Positions 11,960 through 23,553 of a stretch of 64,000 nucleotides of DNA are shown in pieces. Below the pieces are notes generated by a model. The model made no database searches and had not been told where the DNA came from. It was given only the letters and a program-made list of their open reading frames with translations. The number at the start of each line of letters is the position of its first letter. Within the stretch, counting starts at the first letter, position 1. Source of the stretch: Auanema rhodensis (taxonomy: Eukaryota > Nematoda > Chromadorea > Rhabditida > Rhabditidae); the NCBI GenBank assembly GCA_964057225.1, contig OZ059897.1, positions 10,850,001 to 10,914,000 of the forward strand, written 5' to 3'. Made by a program: the position numbers and the translations under genes.

Positions 11960-12031
11960 GCCCAAGTAGTATAGTGGTTAGTACTCCACGTTGTGGCCGT
12001 GGCGACACAGGTTCGATTCCTGTCTTGGGCA
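11960..12031 (+). tRNA. tRNA-His: tRNA-His(GTG), consensus
   Basis: Consensus gene, TACCGG leader. Confidence 0.97.
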
Positions 12032-12291
12032 TTTTTTGTTTTGAAATTTAAATGCTATAAAATTATTGCTTGCTTGTCATGTTAGATTTGTTTAATTTAA
12101 ATACTTGTTTAAGTTCCAACAATTTTTGATTAAATCACGTTCAATTAACTGTATTGTTTTCAAAAATAAAGACATCTTTCAATTTCTGGTCATTGAATTA
12201 GAATTTTCATGTTGTCACACAGAAATTGAAGAATCTTAGTTCATTTCAGTAACAATGAACACACTAACTTTGTTAAGTTGTTGTAATATCG

Positions 12292-12363
12292 GCCCAAGTA
12301 GTATAGTGATTAGTACTCCACGTTGTGGCCGTGGCGACACAGGTTCGATTCCTGTCTTGGGCA
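12292..12363 (+). tRNA. tRNA-His: tRNA-His(GTG), G19A class
   Basis: G19A; otherwise consensus. Confidence 0.9.
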
Positions 12364-12623
12364 TTTTTTGTTTTGAAATTTAAATGCTATAAAATTATTG
12401 CTCGCTTGTCATGTTAGATTTGTTTAATTCAAATACTTATTTAAGTTCTAACAATTTTTGATTTAATCACGTTCAATTAACTGTATTGTTTTCAAAAATA
12501 AAGACAAAATTCAATTTCTGTTCATTGAATTAGAATTTTCATGTTGTCACCCAGAAATTGAAGATTCTTAGTTCAATTCAGTAACAATGAACACACTAAC
12601 TTTGTTAAGTTGTTGTGATATCG

Positions 12624-12695
12624 GCCCAAGTAATATAGTGGTTAGTACTCCACGTTGTGGCCGTGGCGACACAGATTCGATTCCTGTCTTTGGCA
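12624..12695 (+). tRNA. tRNA-His: tRNA-His(GTG), G10A+G53A+G69T class
   Basis: G10A, G53A and G69T. Confidence 0.73.
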
Positions 12696-12955
12696 TTTTT
12701 TGTTTTGAAATTTAAATGCTATAAAATTATTGCTTGCTTGTCATGTTAGATTTGTTTAATTCAAATACTTATTTAAATTCTAACAATTTTTGATTTAATC
12801 ACGTTCAATTAACTGTATTGTTTTCAAAAATAAAGACATCTTTCAATTTCTGGTCATTGAATTAGAATTTTCATGTTGTCACCCAGAAATTGAAGATTCT
12901 TAGTTCAATTCAGTAACAATGAACACACTAACTTTGTTAAGTTGTTGTGATATCG

Positions 12956-13027
12956 GCCCAAGTAATATAGTGGTTAGTACTCCACGTTGTGGCCGTGGCG
13001 ACACAGATTCGATTCCTGTCTTTGGCA
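12956..13027 (+). tRNA. tRNA-His: tRNA-His(GTG), G10A+G53A+G69T class
   Basis: G10A, G53A and G69T, directly after another copy of the same class; the other two blocks have a G19A unit between them. Confidence 0.73.
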
Positions 13028-13285
13028 TTTTTTGTTTTGAAATTTAAATGCTATAAAATTATTGCTTGCTTGTCATGTTAGATTTGTTTAATTCAAATAC
13101 TTATTTAAATTCTAACAATTTTTGATTTAATCACGTTCAATTAACTGTATTGTTTTCAAAAATAAAGACATCTTTCAATTTCTGGTCATTGAATTAGAAT
13201 TTTCATGTTGTCACACAGGAAATGAAGAATCTTAGTTCATTTCAGTAACAATGAACACAATAATTTTGTTTAGTTTGTAATACCG

Positions 13286-13357
13286 GCCCAAGTAGTATAG
13301 TGGTTAGTACTCCACGTTGTGGCCGTGGCGACACAGGTTCGATTCCTGTCTTGGGCA
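13286..13357 (+). tRNA. tRNA-His: tRNA-His(GTG), consensus
   Basis: Consensus gene, TACCGG leader. Confidence 0.97.
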
Positions 13358-13617
13358 TTTTTTGTTTTGAAATTTAAATGCTATAAAATTATTGCTTGCT
13401 TGTCATGTTAGATTTGTTTAATTTAAATACTCATTTAAGTTCCAACAATTTTCGATTAAATCACGTTCATTTAACTGTATTGTTTTCAAAAATAAAGACA
13501 AAATTCAATTTCTGTTCATTGAATTAGAATTTTCATGTTGTCACACAGAAATTGAAGAATCTTAGTTCATTTCAGTAACAATGAACACACTAACTTTGTT
13601 AAGTTGTTGTAATATCG

Positions 13618-13689
13618 GCCCAAGTAGTATAGTGGTTAGTACTCCACGTTGTGGCCGTGGCGACACAGGTTCGATTCCTGTCTTGGGCA
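13618..13689 (+). tRNA. tRNA-His: tRNA-His(GTG), consensus
   Basis: Consensus gene; first unit of higher-order block 2. Confidence 0.97.
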
Positions 13690-13949
13690 TTTTTTGTTTT
13701 GAAATTTAAATGCTATGAAATTATTGCTTGCTTGTCATGTTAGATTTGTTTAATTTAAATACTTGTTTAAGTTCCAACAATTTTTGATTAAATCACGTTC
13801 AATTAACTGTATTGTTTTCAAAAATAAAGACATCTTTCAATTTCTGGTCATTGAATTAGAATTTTCATGTTGTCACACAGAAATTGAAGAATCTTAGTTC
13901 ATTTCAGTAACAATGAACACACTAACTTTGTTAAGTTGTTGTAATATCG

Positions 13950-14021
13950 GCCCAAGTAGTATAGTGATTAGTACTCCACGTTGTGGCCGTGGCGACACAG
14001 GTTCGATTCCTGTCTTGGGCA
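13950..14021 (+). tRNA. tRNA-His: tRNA-His(GTG), G19A class
   Basis: G19A; otherwise consensus. Confidence 0.9.
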
Positions 14022-14279
14022 TTTTTTGTTTTGAAATTTAAATGCTATAAAATTATTGCTCGCTTGTCATGTTAGATTTGTTTAATTCAAATACTTATTT
14101 AAGTTCTAACAATTTTTGATTTAATCACGTTCAATTAACTGTATTGTTTTCAAAAATAAAGACAAAATTCAATTTCTGTTCATTGAATTAGAATTTTCAT
14201 GTTGTCACCCAGAAATTGAAGATTCTTAGTTCATTTCAGTAACAATGAACACAATAATTTTGTTTAGTTTGTAATACCG

Positions 14280-14351
14280 GCCCAAGTAGTATAGTGGTTA
14301 GTACTCCACGTTGTGGCCGTGGCGACACAGGTTCGATTCCTGTCTTGGGCA
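14280..14351 (+). tRNA. tRNA-His: tRNA-His(GTG), consensus
   Basis: Consensus gene, TACCGG leader. Confidence 0.97.
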
Positions 14352-14611
14352 TTTTTTGTTTTGAAATTTAAATGCTATAAAATTATTGCTTGCTTGTCAT
14401 GTTAGATTTGTTTAATTTAAATACTTGTTTAAGTTCCAACAATTTTTGATTAAATCACGTTCAATTAACTGTATTGTTTTCAAAAATAAAGACATCTTTC
14501 AATTTCTGGTCATTGAATTAGAATTTTCATGTTGTCACACAGAAATTGAAGAATCTTAGTTCATTTCAGTAACAATGAACACACTAACTTTGTTAAGTTG
14601 TTGTAATATCG

Positions 14612-14683
14612 GCCCAAGTAGTATAGTGACTAGTACTCCACGTTGTGGCCGTGGCGACACAGGTTCGATTCCTGTCTTGGGCA
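14612..14683 (+). tRNA. tRNA-His: tRNA-His(GTG), G19A+T20C class
   Basis: G19A and T20C in the D loop. Confidence 0.88.
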
Positions 14684-14943
14684 TTTTTTGTTTTGAAATT
14701 TAAATGCTATAAAATTATTGCTCGCTTGTCATGTTAGATTTGTTTAATTCAAATACTTATTTAAGTTCTAACAATTTTTGATTTAATCACGTTCAATTAA
14801 CTGTATTGTTTTCAAAAATAAAGACAAAATTCAATTTCTGTTCATTGAATTAGAATTTTCATGTTGTCACCCAGAAATTGAAGATTCTTAGTTCAATTCA
14901 GTAACAATGAACACACTAACTTTGTTAAGTTGTTGTGATATCG

Positions 14944-15015
14944 GCCCAAGTAATATAGTGGTTAGTACTCCACGTTGTGGCCGTGGCGACACAGATTCGA
15001 TTCCTGTCTTTGGCA
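14944..15015 (+). tRNA. tRNA-His: tRNA-His(GTG), G10A+G53A+G69T class
   Basis: G10A, G53A and G69T. Confidence 0.73.
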
Positions 15016-15273
15016 TTTTTTGTTTTGAAATTTAAATGCTATAAAATTATTGCTTGCTTGTCATGTTAGATTTGTTTAATTCAAATACTTATTTAAATTC
15101 TAACAATTTTTGATTTAATCACGTTCAATTAACTGTATTGTTTTCAAAAATAAAGACATCTTTCAATTTCTGGTCATTGAATTAGAATTTTCATGTTGTC
15201 ACACAGGAAATGAAGAATCTTAGTTCATTTCAGTAACAATGAACACAATAATTTTGTTTAGTTTGTAATACCG

Positions 15274-15345
15274 GCCCAAGTAGTATAGTGGTTAGTACTC
15301 CACGTTGTGGCCGTGGCGACACAGGTTCGATTCCTGTCTTGGGCA
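15274..15345 (+). tRNA. tRNA-His: tRNA-His(GTG), consensus
   Basis: Consensus gene, TACCGG leader. Confidence 0.97.
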
Positions 15346-15605
15346 TTTTTTGTTTTGAAATTTAAATGCTATAAAATTATTGCTTGCTTGTCATGTTAGA
15401 TTTGTTTAATTTAAATACTTGTTTAAGTTCCAACAATTTTTGATTAAATCACGTTCAATTAACTGTATTGTTTTCAAAAATAAAGACATCTTTCAATTTC
15501 TGGTCATTGAATTAGAATTTTCATGTTGTCACACAGAAATTGAAGAATCTTAGTTCATTTCAGTAACAATGAACACACTAACTTTGTTAAGTTGTTGTAA
15601 TATCG

Positions 15606-15677
15606 GCCCAAGTAGTATAGTGATTAGTACTCCACGTTGTGGCCGTGGCGACACAGGTTCGATTCCTGTCTTGGGCA
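15606..15677 (+). tRNA. tRNA-His: tRNA-His(GTG), G19A class
   Basis: G19A; otherwise consensus. Confidence 0.9.
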
Positions 15678-15937
15678 TTTTTTGTTTTGAAATTTAAATG
15701 CTATAAAATTATTGCTCGCTTGTCATGTTAGATTTGTTTAATTCAAATACTTATTTAAGTTCTAACAATTTTTGATTTAATCACGTTCAATTAACTGTAT
15801 TGTTTTCAAAAATAAAGACAAAATTCAATTTCTGTTCATTGAATTAGAATTTTCATGTTGTCACCCAGAAATTGAAGATTCTTAGTTCAATTCAGTAACA
15901 ATGAACACACTAACTTTGTTAAGTTGTTGTGATATCG

Positions 15938-16009
15938 GCCCAAGTAATATAGTGGTTAGTACTCCACGTTGTGGCCGTGGCGACACAGATTCGATTCCTG
16001 TCTTTGGCA
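15938..16009 (+). tRNA. tRNA-His: tRNA-His(GTG), G10A+G53A+G69T class
   Basis: G10A, G53A and G69T. Confidence 0.73.
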
Positions 16010-16269
16010 TTTTTTGTTTTGAAATTAAAATGCTACAAAATTATTGCTTGCTTGTCATGTTAGATTTGTTTAATTCAAATACTTATTTAAGTTCTAACAA
16101 TTATCGATTTAATCACGTTCAATCAACTGTATTGTTTTCAAAAATAAAGACATCTTTCAATTTCTGGTCATTGAATTAGAATTTTCATGTTGTCACACAG
16201 AAATTGAAGAATCTTAGTTCAATTCAGTAACAATGAACACACTAACTTTGTTAAGTTGTTGTAATATCG

Positions 16270-16341
16270 GCCCAAGTAGTATAGTGATTAGTACTCCACG
16301 TTGTGGCCGTGGCGACACAGGTTCGATTCCTGTCTTGGGCA
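16270..16341 (+). tRNA. tRNA-His: tRNA-His(GTG), G19A class
   Basis: G19A; otherwise consensus. This is the unit missing from higher-order block 1. Confidence 0.9.
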
Positions 16342-16601
16342 TTTTTTGTTTTGAAATTTAAATGCTATAAAATTATTGCTCGCTTGTCATGTTAGATTTG
16401 TTTAATTCAAATACTTATTTAAGTTCTAACAATTTTTGATTTAATCACGTTCAATTAACTGTATTGTTTTCAAAAATAAAGACAAAATTCAATTTCTGTT
16501 CATTGAATTAGAATTTTCATGTTGTCACCCAGAAATTGAAGATTCTTAGTTCAATTCAGTAACAATGAACACACTAACTTTGTTAAGTTGTTGTGATATC
16601 G

Positions 16602-16673
16602 GCCCAAGTAATATAGTGGTTAGTACTCCACGTTGTGGCCGTGGCGACACAGATTCGATTCCTGTCTTTGGCA
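16602..16673 (+). tRNA. tRNA-His: tRNA-His(GTG), G10A+G53A+G69T class
   Basis: G10A, G53A and G69T. Confidence 0.73.
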
Positions 16674-16931
16674 TTTTTTGTTTTGAAATTTAAATGCTAT
16701 AAAATTATTGCTTGCTTGTCATGTTAGATTTGTTTAATTCAAATACTTATTTAAATTCTAACAATTTTTGATTTAATCACGTTCAATTAACTGTATTGTT
16801 TTCAAAAATAAAGACATCTTTCAATTTCTGGTCATTGAATTAGAATTTTCATGTTGTCACACAGGAAATGAAGAATCTTAGTTCATTTCAGTAACAATGA
16901 ACACAATAATTTTGTTTAGTTTGTAATACCG

Positions 16932-17003
16932 GCCCAAGTAGTATAGTGGTTAGTACTCCACGTTGTGGCCGTGGCGACACAGGTTCGATTCCTGTCTTGG
17001 GCA
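16932..17003 (+). tRNA. tRNA-His: tRNA-His(GTG), consensus
   Basis: Consensus gene, TACCGG leader. Confidence 0.97.
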
Positions 17004-17263
17004 TTTTTTGTTTTGAAATTTAAATGCTATAAAATTATTGCTTGCTTGTCATGTTAGATTTGTTTAATTTAAATACTCATTTAAGTTCCAACAATTTTCG
17101 ATTAAATCACGTTCATTTAACTGTATTGTTTTCAAAAATAAAGACAAAATTCAATTTCTGTTCATTGAATTAGAATTTTCATGTTGTCACACAGAAATTG
17201 AAGAATCTTAGTTCATTTCAGTAACAATGAACACACTAACTTTGTTAAGTTGTTGTAATATCG

Positions 17264-17335
17264 GCCCAAGTAGTATAGTGGTTAGTACTCCACGTTGTGG
17301 CCGTGGCGACACAGGTTCGATTCCTGTCTTGGGCA
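17264..17335 (+). tRNA. tRNA-His: tRNA-His(GTG), consensus
   Basis: Consensus gene; first unit of higher-order block 3. Confidence 0.97.
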
Positions 17336-17595
17336 TTTTTTGTTTTGAAATTTAAATGCTATGAAATTATTGCTTGCTTGTCATGTTAGATTTGTTTAAT
17401 TTAAATACTTGTTTAAGTTCCAACAATTTTTGATTAAATCACGTTCAATTAACTGTATTGTTTTCAAAAATAAAGACATCTTTCAATTTCTGGTCATTGA
17501 ATTAGAATTTTCATGTTGTCACACAGAAATTGAAGAATCTTAGTTCATTTCAGTAACAATGAACACACTAACTTTGTTAAGTTGTTGTAATATCG

Positions 17596-17667
17596 GCCCA
17601 AGTAGTATAGTGATTAGTACTCCACGTTGTGGCCGTGGCGACACAGGTTCGATTCCTGTCTTGGGCA
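17596..17667 (+). tRNA. tRNA-His: tRNA-His(GTG), G19A class
   Basis: G19A; otherwise consensus. Confidence 0.9.
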
Positions 17668-17925
17668 TTTTTTGTTTTGAAATTTAAATGCTATAAAATT
17701 ATTGCTCGCTTGTCATGTTAGATTTGTTTAATTCAAATACTTATTTAAGTTCTAACAATTTTTGATTTAATCACGTTCAATTAACTGTATTGTTTTCAAA
17801 AATAAAGACAAAATTCAATTTCTGTTCATTGAATTAGAATTTTCATGTTGTCACCCAGAAATTGAAGATTCTTAGTTCATTTCAGTAACAATGAACACAA
17901 TAATTTTGTTTAGTTTGTAATACCG

Positions 17926-17997
17926 GCCCAAGTAGTATAGTGGTTAGTACTCCACGTTGTGGCCGTGGCGACACAGGTTCGATTCCTGTCTTGGGCA
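17926..17997 (+). tRNA. tRNA-His: tRNA-His(GTG), consensus
   Basis: Consensus gene, TACCGG leader. Confidence 0.97.
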
Positions 17998-18257
17998 TTT
18001 TTTGTTTTGAAATTTAAATGCTATAAAATTATTGCTTGCTTGTCATGTTAGATTTGTTTAATTTAAATACTTGTTTAAGTTCCAACAATTTTTGATTAAA
18101 TCACGTTCAATTAACTGTATTGTTTTCAAAAATAAAGACATCTTTCAATTTCTGGTCATTGAATTAGAATTTTCATGTTGTCACACAGAAATTGAAGAAT
18201 CTTAGTTCATTTCAGTAACAATGAACACACTAACTTTGTTAAGTTGTTGTAATATCG

Positions 18258-18329
18258 GCCCAAGTAGTATAGTGACTAGTACTCCACGTTGTGGCCGTGG
18301 CGACACAGGTTCGATTCCTGTCTTGGGCA
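18258..18329 (+). tRNA. tRNA-His: tRNA-His(GTG), G19A+T20C class
   Basis: G19A and T20C in the D loop. Confidence 0.88.
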
Positions 18330-18589
18330 TTTTTTGTTTTGAAATTTAAATGCTATAAAATTATTGCTCGCTTGTCATGTTAGATTTGTTTAATTCAAAT
18401 ACTTATTTAAGTTCTAACAATTTTTGATTTAATCACGTTCAATTAACTGTATTGTTTTCAAAAATAAAGACAAAATTCAATTTCTGTTCATTGAATTAGA
18501 ATTTTCATGTTGTCACCCAGAAATTGAAGATTCTTAGTTCAATTCAGTAACAATGAACACACTAACTTTGTTAAGTTGTTGTGATATCG

Positions 18590-18661
18590 GCCCAAGTAAT
18601 ATAGTGGTTAGTACTCCACGTTGTGGCCGTGGCGACACAGATTCGATTCCTGTCTTTGGCA
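18590..18661 (+). tRNA. tRNA-His: tRNA-His(GTG), G10A+G53A+G69T class
   Basis: G10A, G53A and G69T. Confidence 0.73.
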
Positions 18662-18919
18662 TTTTTTGTTTTGAAATTTAAATGCTATAAAATTATTGCT
18701 TGCTTGTCATGTTAGATTTGTTTAATTCAAATACTTATTTAAATTCTAACAATTTTTGATTTAATCACGTTCAATTAACTGTATTGTTTTCAAAAATAAA
18801 GACATCTTTCAATTTCTGGTCATTGAATTAGAATTTTCATGTTGTCACACAGGAAATGAAGAATCTTAGTTCATTTCAGTAACAATGAACACAATAATTT
18901 TGTTTAGTTTGTAATACCG

Positions 18920-18991
18920 GCCCAAGTAGTATAGTGGTTAGTACTCCACGTTGTGGCCGTGGCGACACAGGTTCGATTCCTGTCTTGGGCA
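18920..18991 (+). tRNA. tRNA-His: tRNA-His(GTG), consensus
   Basis: Consensus gene, TACCGG leader. Confidence 0.97.
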
Positions 18992-19251
18992 TTTTTTGTT
19001 TTGAAATTTAAATGCTATAAAATTATTGCTTGCTTGTCATGTTAGATTTGTTTAATTTAAATACTTGTTTAAGTTCCAACAATTTTTGATTAAATCACGT
19101 TCAATTAACTGTATTGTTTTCAAAAATAAAGACATCTTTCAATTTCTGGTCATTGAATTAGAATTTTCATGTTGTCACACAGAAATTGAAGAATCTTAGT
19201 TCATTTCAGTAACAATGAACACACTAACTTTGTTAAGTTGTTGTAATATCG

Positions 19252-19323
19252 GCCCAAGTAGTATAGTGATTAGTACTCCACGTTGTGGCCGTGGCGACAC
19301 AGGTTCGATTCCTGTCTTGGGCA
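19252..19323 (+). tRNA. tRNA-His: tRNA-His(GTG), G19A class
   Basis: G19A; otherwise consensus. Confidence 0.9.
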
Positions 19324-19583
19324 TTTTTTGTTTTGAAATTTAAATGCTATAAAATTATTGCTCGCTTGTCATGTTAGATTTGTTTAATTCAAATACTTAT
19401 TTAAGTTCTAACAATTTTTGATTTAATCACGTTCAATTAACTGTATTGTTTTCAAAAATAAAGACAAAATTCAATTTCTGTTCATTGAATTAGAATTTTC
19501 ATGTTGTCACCCAGAAATTGAAGATTCTTAGTTCAATTCAGTAACAATGAACACACTAACTTTGTTAAGTTGTTGTGATATCG

Positions 19584-19655
19584 GCCCAAGTAATATAGTG
19601 GTTAGTACTCCACGTTGTGGCCGTGGCGACACAGATTCGATTCCTGTCTTTGGCA
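19584..19655 (+). tRNA. tRNA-His: tRNA-His(GTG), G10A+G53A+G69T class
   Basis: G10A, G53A and G69T. Confidence 0.73.
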
Positions 19656-19915
19656 TTTTTTGTTTTGAAATTAAAATGCTACAAAATTATTGCTTGCTTG
19701 TCATGTTAGATTTGTTTAATTCAAATACTTATTTAAGTTCTAACAATTATCGATTTAATCACGTTCAATCAACTGTATTGTTTTCAAAAATAAAGACATC
19801 TTTCAATTTCTGGTCATTGAATTAGAATTTTCATGTTGTCACACAGAAATTGAAGAATCTTAGTTCAATTCAGTAACAATGAACACACTAACTTTGTTAA
19901 GTTGTTGTAATATCG

Positions 19916-19987
19916 GCCCAAGTAGTATAGTGATTAGTACTCCACGTTGTGGCCGTGGCGACACAGGTTCGATTCCTGTCTTGGGCA
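19916..19987 (+). tRNA. tRNA-His: tRNA-His(GTG), G19A class
   Basis: G19A; otherwise consensus. Confidence 0.9.
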
Positions 19988-20247
19988 TTTTTTGTTTTGA
20001 AATTTAAATGCTATAAAATTATTGCTCGCTTGTCATGTTAGATTTGTTTAATTCAAATACTTATTTAAGTTCTAACAATTTTTGATTTAATCACGTTCAA
20101 TTAACTGTATTGTTTTCAAAAATAAAGACAAAATTCAATTTCTGTTCATTGAATTAGAATTTTCATGTTGTCACCCAGAAATTGAAGATTCTTAGTTCAA
20201 TTCAGTAACAATGAACACACTAACTTTGTTAAGTTGTTGTGATATCG

Positions 20248-20319
20248 GCCCAAGTAATATAGTGGTTAGTACTCCACGTTGTGGCCGTGGCGACACAGAT
20301 TCGATTCCTGTCTTTGGCA
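20248..20319 (+). tRNA. tRNA-His: tRNA-His(GTG), G10A+G53A+G69T class
   Basis: G10A, G53A and G69T. Confidence 0.73.
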
Positions 20320-20577
20320 TTTTTTGTTTTGAAATTTAAATGCTATAAAATTATTGCTTGCTTGTCATGTTAGATTTGTTTAATTCAAATACTTATTTAA
20401 ATTCTAACAATTTTTGATTTAATCACGTTCAATTAACTGTATTGTTTTCAAAAATAAAGACATCTTTCAATTTCTGGTCATTGAATTAGAATTTTCATGT
20501 TGTCACACAGGAAATGAAGAATCTTAGTTCATTTCAGTAACAATGAACACAATAATTTTGTTTAGTTTGTAATACCG

Positions 20578-20649
20578 GCCCAAGTAGTATAGTGGTTAGT
20601 ACTCCACGTTGTGGCCGTGGCGACACAGGTTCGATTCCTGTCTTGGGCA
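20578..20649 (+). tRNA. tRNA-His: tRNA-His(GTG), consensus
   Basis: Consensus gene, TACCGG leader; last unit of higher-order block 3. Confidence 0.97.
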
Positions 20650-20909
20650 TTTTTTGTTTTGAAATTTAAATGCTATAAAATTATTGCTTGCTTGTCATGT
20701 TAGATTTGTTTAATTTAAATACTTGTTTAAGTTCCAACAATTTTTGATTAAATCACGTTCAATTAACTGTATTGTTTTCAAAAATAAAGACATCTTTCAA
20801 TTTCTGGTCATTGAATTAGAATTTTCATGTTGTCACACAGAAATTGAAGAATCTTAGTTCATTTCAGTAACAATGAACACACTAACTTTGTTAAGTTGTT
20901 GTAATATCG

Positions 20910-20981
20910 GCCCAAGTAGTATAGTGATTAGTACTCCACGTTGTGGCCGTGGCGACACAGGTTCGATTCCTGTCTTGGGCA
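20910..20981 (+). tRNA. tRNA-His: tRNA-His(GTG), G19A class
   Basis: G19A; the downstream spacer has a private TTTGGAAATT. Confidence 0.9.
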
Positions 20982-21241
20982 TTTTTTGTTTGGAAATTTA
21001 AATGCTATAAAATTATTGCTCGCTTGTCATGTTAGATTTGTTTAATTCAAATACTTATTTAAGTTCTAACAATTTTTGATTTAATCACGTTCAATTAACT
21101 GTATTGTTTTCAAAAATAAAGACAAAATTCAATTTCTGTTCATTGAATTAGAATTTTCATGTTGTCACCCAGAAATTGAAGATTCTTAGTTCAATTCAGT
21201 AACAATGAACACACTAACTTTGTTAAGTTGTTGTGATATCG

Positions 21242-21313
21242 GCCCAAGTAATATAGTGGTTAGTACTCCACGTTGTGGCCGTGGCGACACAGATTCGATT
21301 CCTGTCTTTGGCA
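21242..21313 (+). tRNA. tRNA-His: tRNA-His(GTG), G10A+G53A+G69T class
   Basis: G10A, G53A and G69T. Confidence 0.73.
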
Positions 21314-21573
21314 TTTTTTGTTTTGAAATTAAAATGCTACAAAATTATTGCTTGCTTGTCATGTTAGATTTGTTTAATTCAAATACTTATTTAAGTTCTA
21401 ACAATTATCGATTTAATCACGTTCAATCAACTGTATTGTTTTCAAAAATAAAGACATCTTTCAATTTCTGGTCATTGAATTAGAATTTTCATGTTGTCAC
21501 ACAGAAATTGAAGAATCTTAGTTCAATTCAGTAACAATGAACACACTAACTTTGTTAAGTTGTTGTAATATCG

Positions 21574-21645
21574 GCCCAAGTAGTATAGTGGTTAGTACTC
21601 CACGTTGTGGCCGTGGCGACACAGATTCGATTCCTGTTTTGGGCA
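21574..21645 (+). tRNA. tRNA-His: tRNA-His(GTG), G53A+C66T class
   Basis: G53A and C66T; start of the run that flanks the retroelement, also found at 43826. Confidence 0.82.
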
Positions 21646-21905
21646 TTTTTTGTTTTGAAATTTAAATGCTATAAACATATTGCTTGCTTGTCATGTTAGA
21701 TTTGTTTAATTCAAATACTTATTTAAGTTCTATCAATTTTCGATTAAAACACGTTCAATCAACTGTATTGTTTTCAAAAATAAAGACATCTTTCAATTTC
21801 TGGTCATTGAATTAGAATTTCCATGTTGTCACACAGAAATTGAAGAATCTTAGTTCATTTCAGTAACAATGAACACACTAACTTTGTTAAGTTGTTGTAA
21901 TATCG

Positions 21906-21977
21906 GCCCAAGTAGTATAGTGGTTAGTACTCCACGTTGTGGCCGTGGCGACACAGGTTCGATTCCTGTCTTGGGCA
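21906..21977 (+). tRNA. tRNA-His: tRNA-His(GTG), consensus
   Basis: Consensus gene. Confidence 0.97.
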
Positions 21978-22237
21978 TTTTTTGTTTTGAAATTAAAATG
22001 CTATAAAATTATTGCTTGCTTGTCTTGTTAGATTTGTTTAATTCAAATACTTATTTAAGTTCTAACAATTTTCGATTTAATCACGTTCAATCAACTGTAT
22101 TGTTTTCAAAAATAAAGACATCTTTCAATTTCTGGTCATTGAATTAGAATTTTCATGTTGTCACACAGAAATTGAAGAATCTTAGTTCATTTCAGTAACA
22201 ATGAACACACTAACTTTGTTAAGTTGTTGTAATATTG

Positions 22238-22309
22238 GCCCAAGTAGTATAGTGGTTAGTACTCCACGTTGTGGCCGTGGCGACACAGATTCGATTCCTG
22301 TCTTGGGCA
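22238..22309 (+). tRNA. tRNA-His: tRNA-His(GTG), G53A class
   Basis: G53A only; leader ATATTGG. Confidence 0.86.
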
Positions 22310-22569
22310 TTTTTTGTTTTGAAATTAAAGTGCTATAAACATATTGCTTGCTTGTCATGTTAGATTTGTTTAATTCAAATACTTATTTAAGTTCTATCAA
22401 TTTTCGATTTAATTACGTTCAATCAACTGTATTGTTTTCAAAAATAAAGACATCTTTCAATTTCTGGTCATTGAATTAGAATTTTCATGTTGTCACACAG
22501 AAATTGAAGAATCTTAGTTCATTTCAGTAACAATAAACACACTAACTTTGTTAAGTTGTTGTAATATCG

Positions 22570-22641
22570 GCCCAAGTAGTATAGTGGTTAGTACACCACG
22601 TTGTGGCCGTGGCGACACAGGTTCGATTCCTGTCTTGGGCA
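22570..22641 (+). tRNA. tRNA-His: tRNA-His(GTG), near-consensus (T26A)
   Basis: Private T26A between the D and anticodon stems; probably tolerated. Both boxes are intact. Confidence 0.95.
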
Positions 22642-22901
22642 TTTTTTGTTTTGAAATTTAAATGCTATAAAATTATTGCTTGCTTGTCATGTTAGATTTG
22701 TTTAATTCAAATACTTATTTAAGTTCCAACGATTTTCGATTAAATCACGTTCATTTAACTGTATTGTTTTCAAAAATAAAGACAAAATTCAATTTCTGTT
22801 CGTTGAATTAGAATTTTCATGTTGTCACACAGAAATTGAAGAATCTTAGTTCAATTCAGTAACAACGAACACACTAACTTTGTTAAGTTGTTGTAATATC
22901 G

Positions 22902-22973
22902 GCCCAAGTAATATAGTGGTTAGTACTCCACGTTGTGGCCGTGGCGACACAGGTTCGATTCCTGTCTTGGGCA
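22902..22973 (+). tRNA. tRNA-His: tRNA-His(GTG), G10A class
   Basis: G10A only. Confidence 0.87.
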
Positions 22974-23233
22974 TTTTTTGTTTTGAAATTTAAATGCTAT
23001 GAAATTATTGCTTGCTTGTCATGTTAGATTTGTTTAATTTAAATACTTATTTAAATTCCAACAATTTTCGATTAAATCACGTTCAATTAACTGTATTGTT
23101 TTCAAAAATAAAGACAAAATTCAATTTCTGTTCATTGAATTAGAATTGTCATGTTGTCACACAGAAATTGAAGAATCTTAGTTCATTTCAGTAACAATGA
23201 ACACACTAACTTTGTTAAGTTGTTGTGATATCG

Positions 23234-23305
23234 GCCCAAGTAGTATAGTGGTTAGTACTCCACGTTGTGGCCGTGGCGACACAGGTTCGATTCCTGTCTT
23301 GGGCA
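23234..23305 (+). tRNA. tRNA-His: tRNA-His(GTG), consensus
   Basis: Consensus gene, last before the first retroelement fragment. Its spacer carries the rare spellings GCTTATCATG and TAGTTGATTT, shared by the units left of all three element copies. Confidence 0.97.
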
Positions 23306-23553
23306 TTTTTTGTTTTGAAATTTAAATGCTATGAAATTATTGCTTGCTTATCATGTTAGATTTGTTTAATTCAAATACTTATTTAAGTTCTAACAATTTT
23401 TGATTTAATCACGTTGAATTAACTGTATTGTTTTCAAAAATAAAGACATCTTTCAATTTCTGGTCATTGAATTAGAATTTTCATGTTGTCACACAGGAAA
23501 TGAAGAATCTTAGTTGATTTCAGTAACAATGAACACAATAATTTTGTTTAGTT

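Larger units (their letters stand above)
10304..20909 (+). repeat. Higher-order repeat of tRNA-His units
   Basis: The order of tRNA variant classes repeats in three blocks: 10304-13617 (10 units, 3314 bp), 13618-17263 (11 units, 3646 bp) and 17264-20909 (11 units, 3646 bp). The shared order is consensus, G19A, consensus, G19A+T20C, G10A/G53A/G69T, consensus, G19A, G10A/G53A/G69T and so on. Blocks 2 and 3 have the same class order throughout; block 1 is one unit shorter. Confidence 0.85.
1..23553 (+). repeat. tRNA-His tandem array, block 1 (71 units)
   Basis: Head-to-tail units of 330-332 bp, each a 72-nt tRNA-His(GTG) gene and about 260 bp of spacer. Every gene is preceded by a G at -1 and followed directly by TTTTTTG. 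The spacer is AT-rich; apart from a conserved stretch just upstream of the gene (ACAATGAACACACTAACTTT) I see nothing functional in it. Units of 330 bp have a slightly different leader ending TACCGG instead of ATATCGG. tRNA numbering used in all entries: acceptor 1-7/66-72, D stem 10-13/22-25, D loop 14-21, anticodon stem 27-31/39-43, anticodon GTG 34-36, T stem 49-53/61-65, A73. Confidence 0.97.

Noticed and set aside
1..23553. CRISPR array
   Set aside because: The unit is 330 bp with a full tRNA and the spacers are homologous to each other, not unique.
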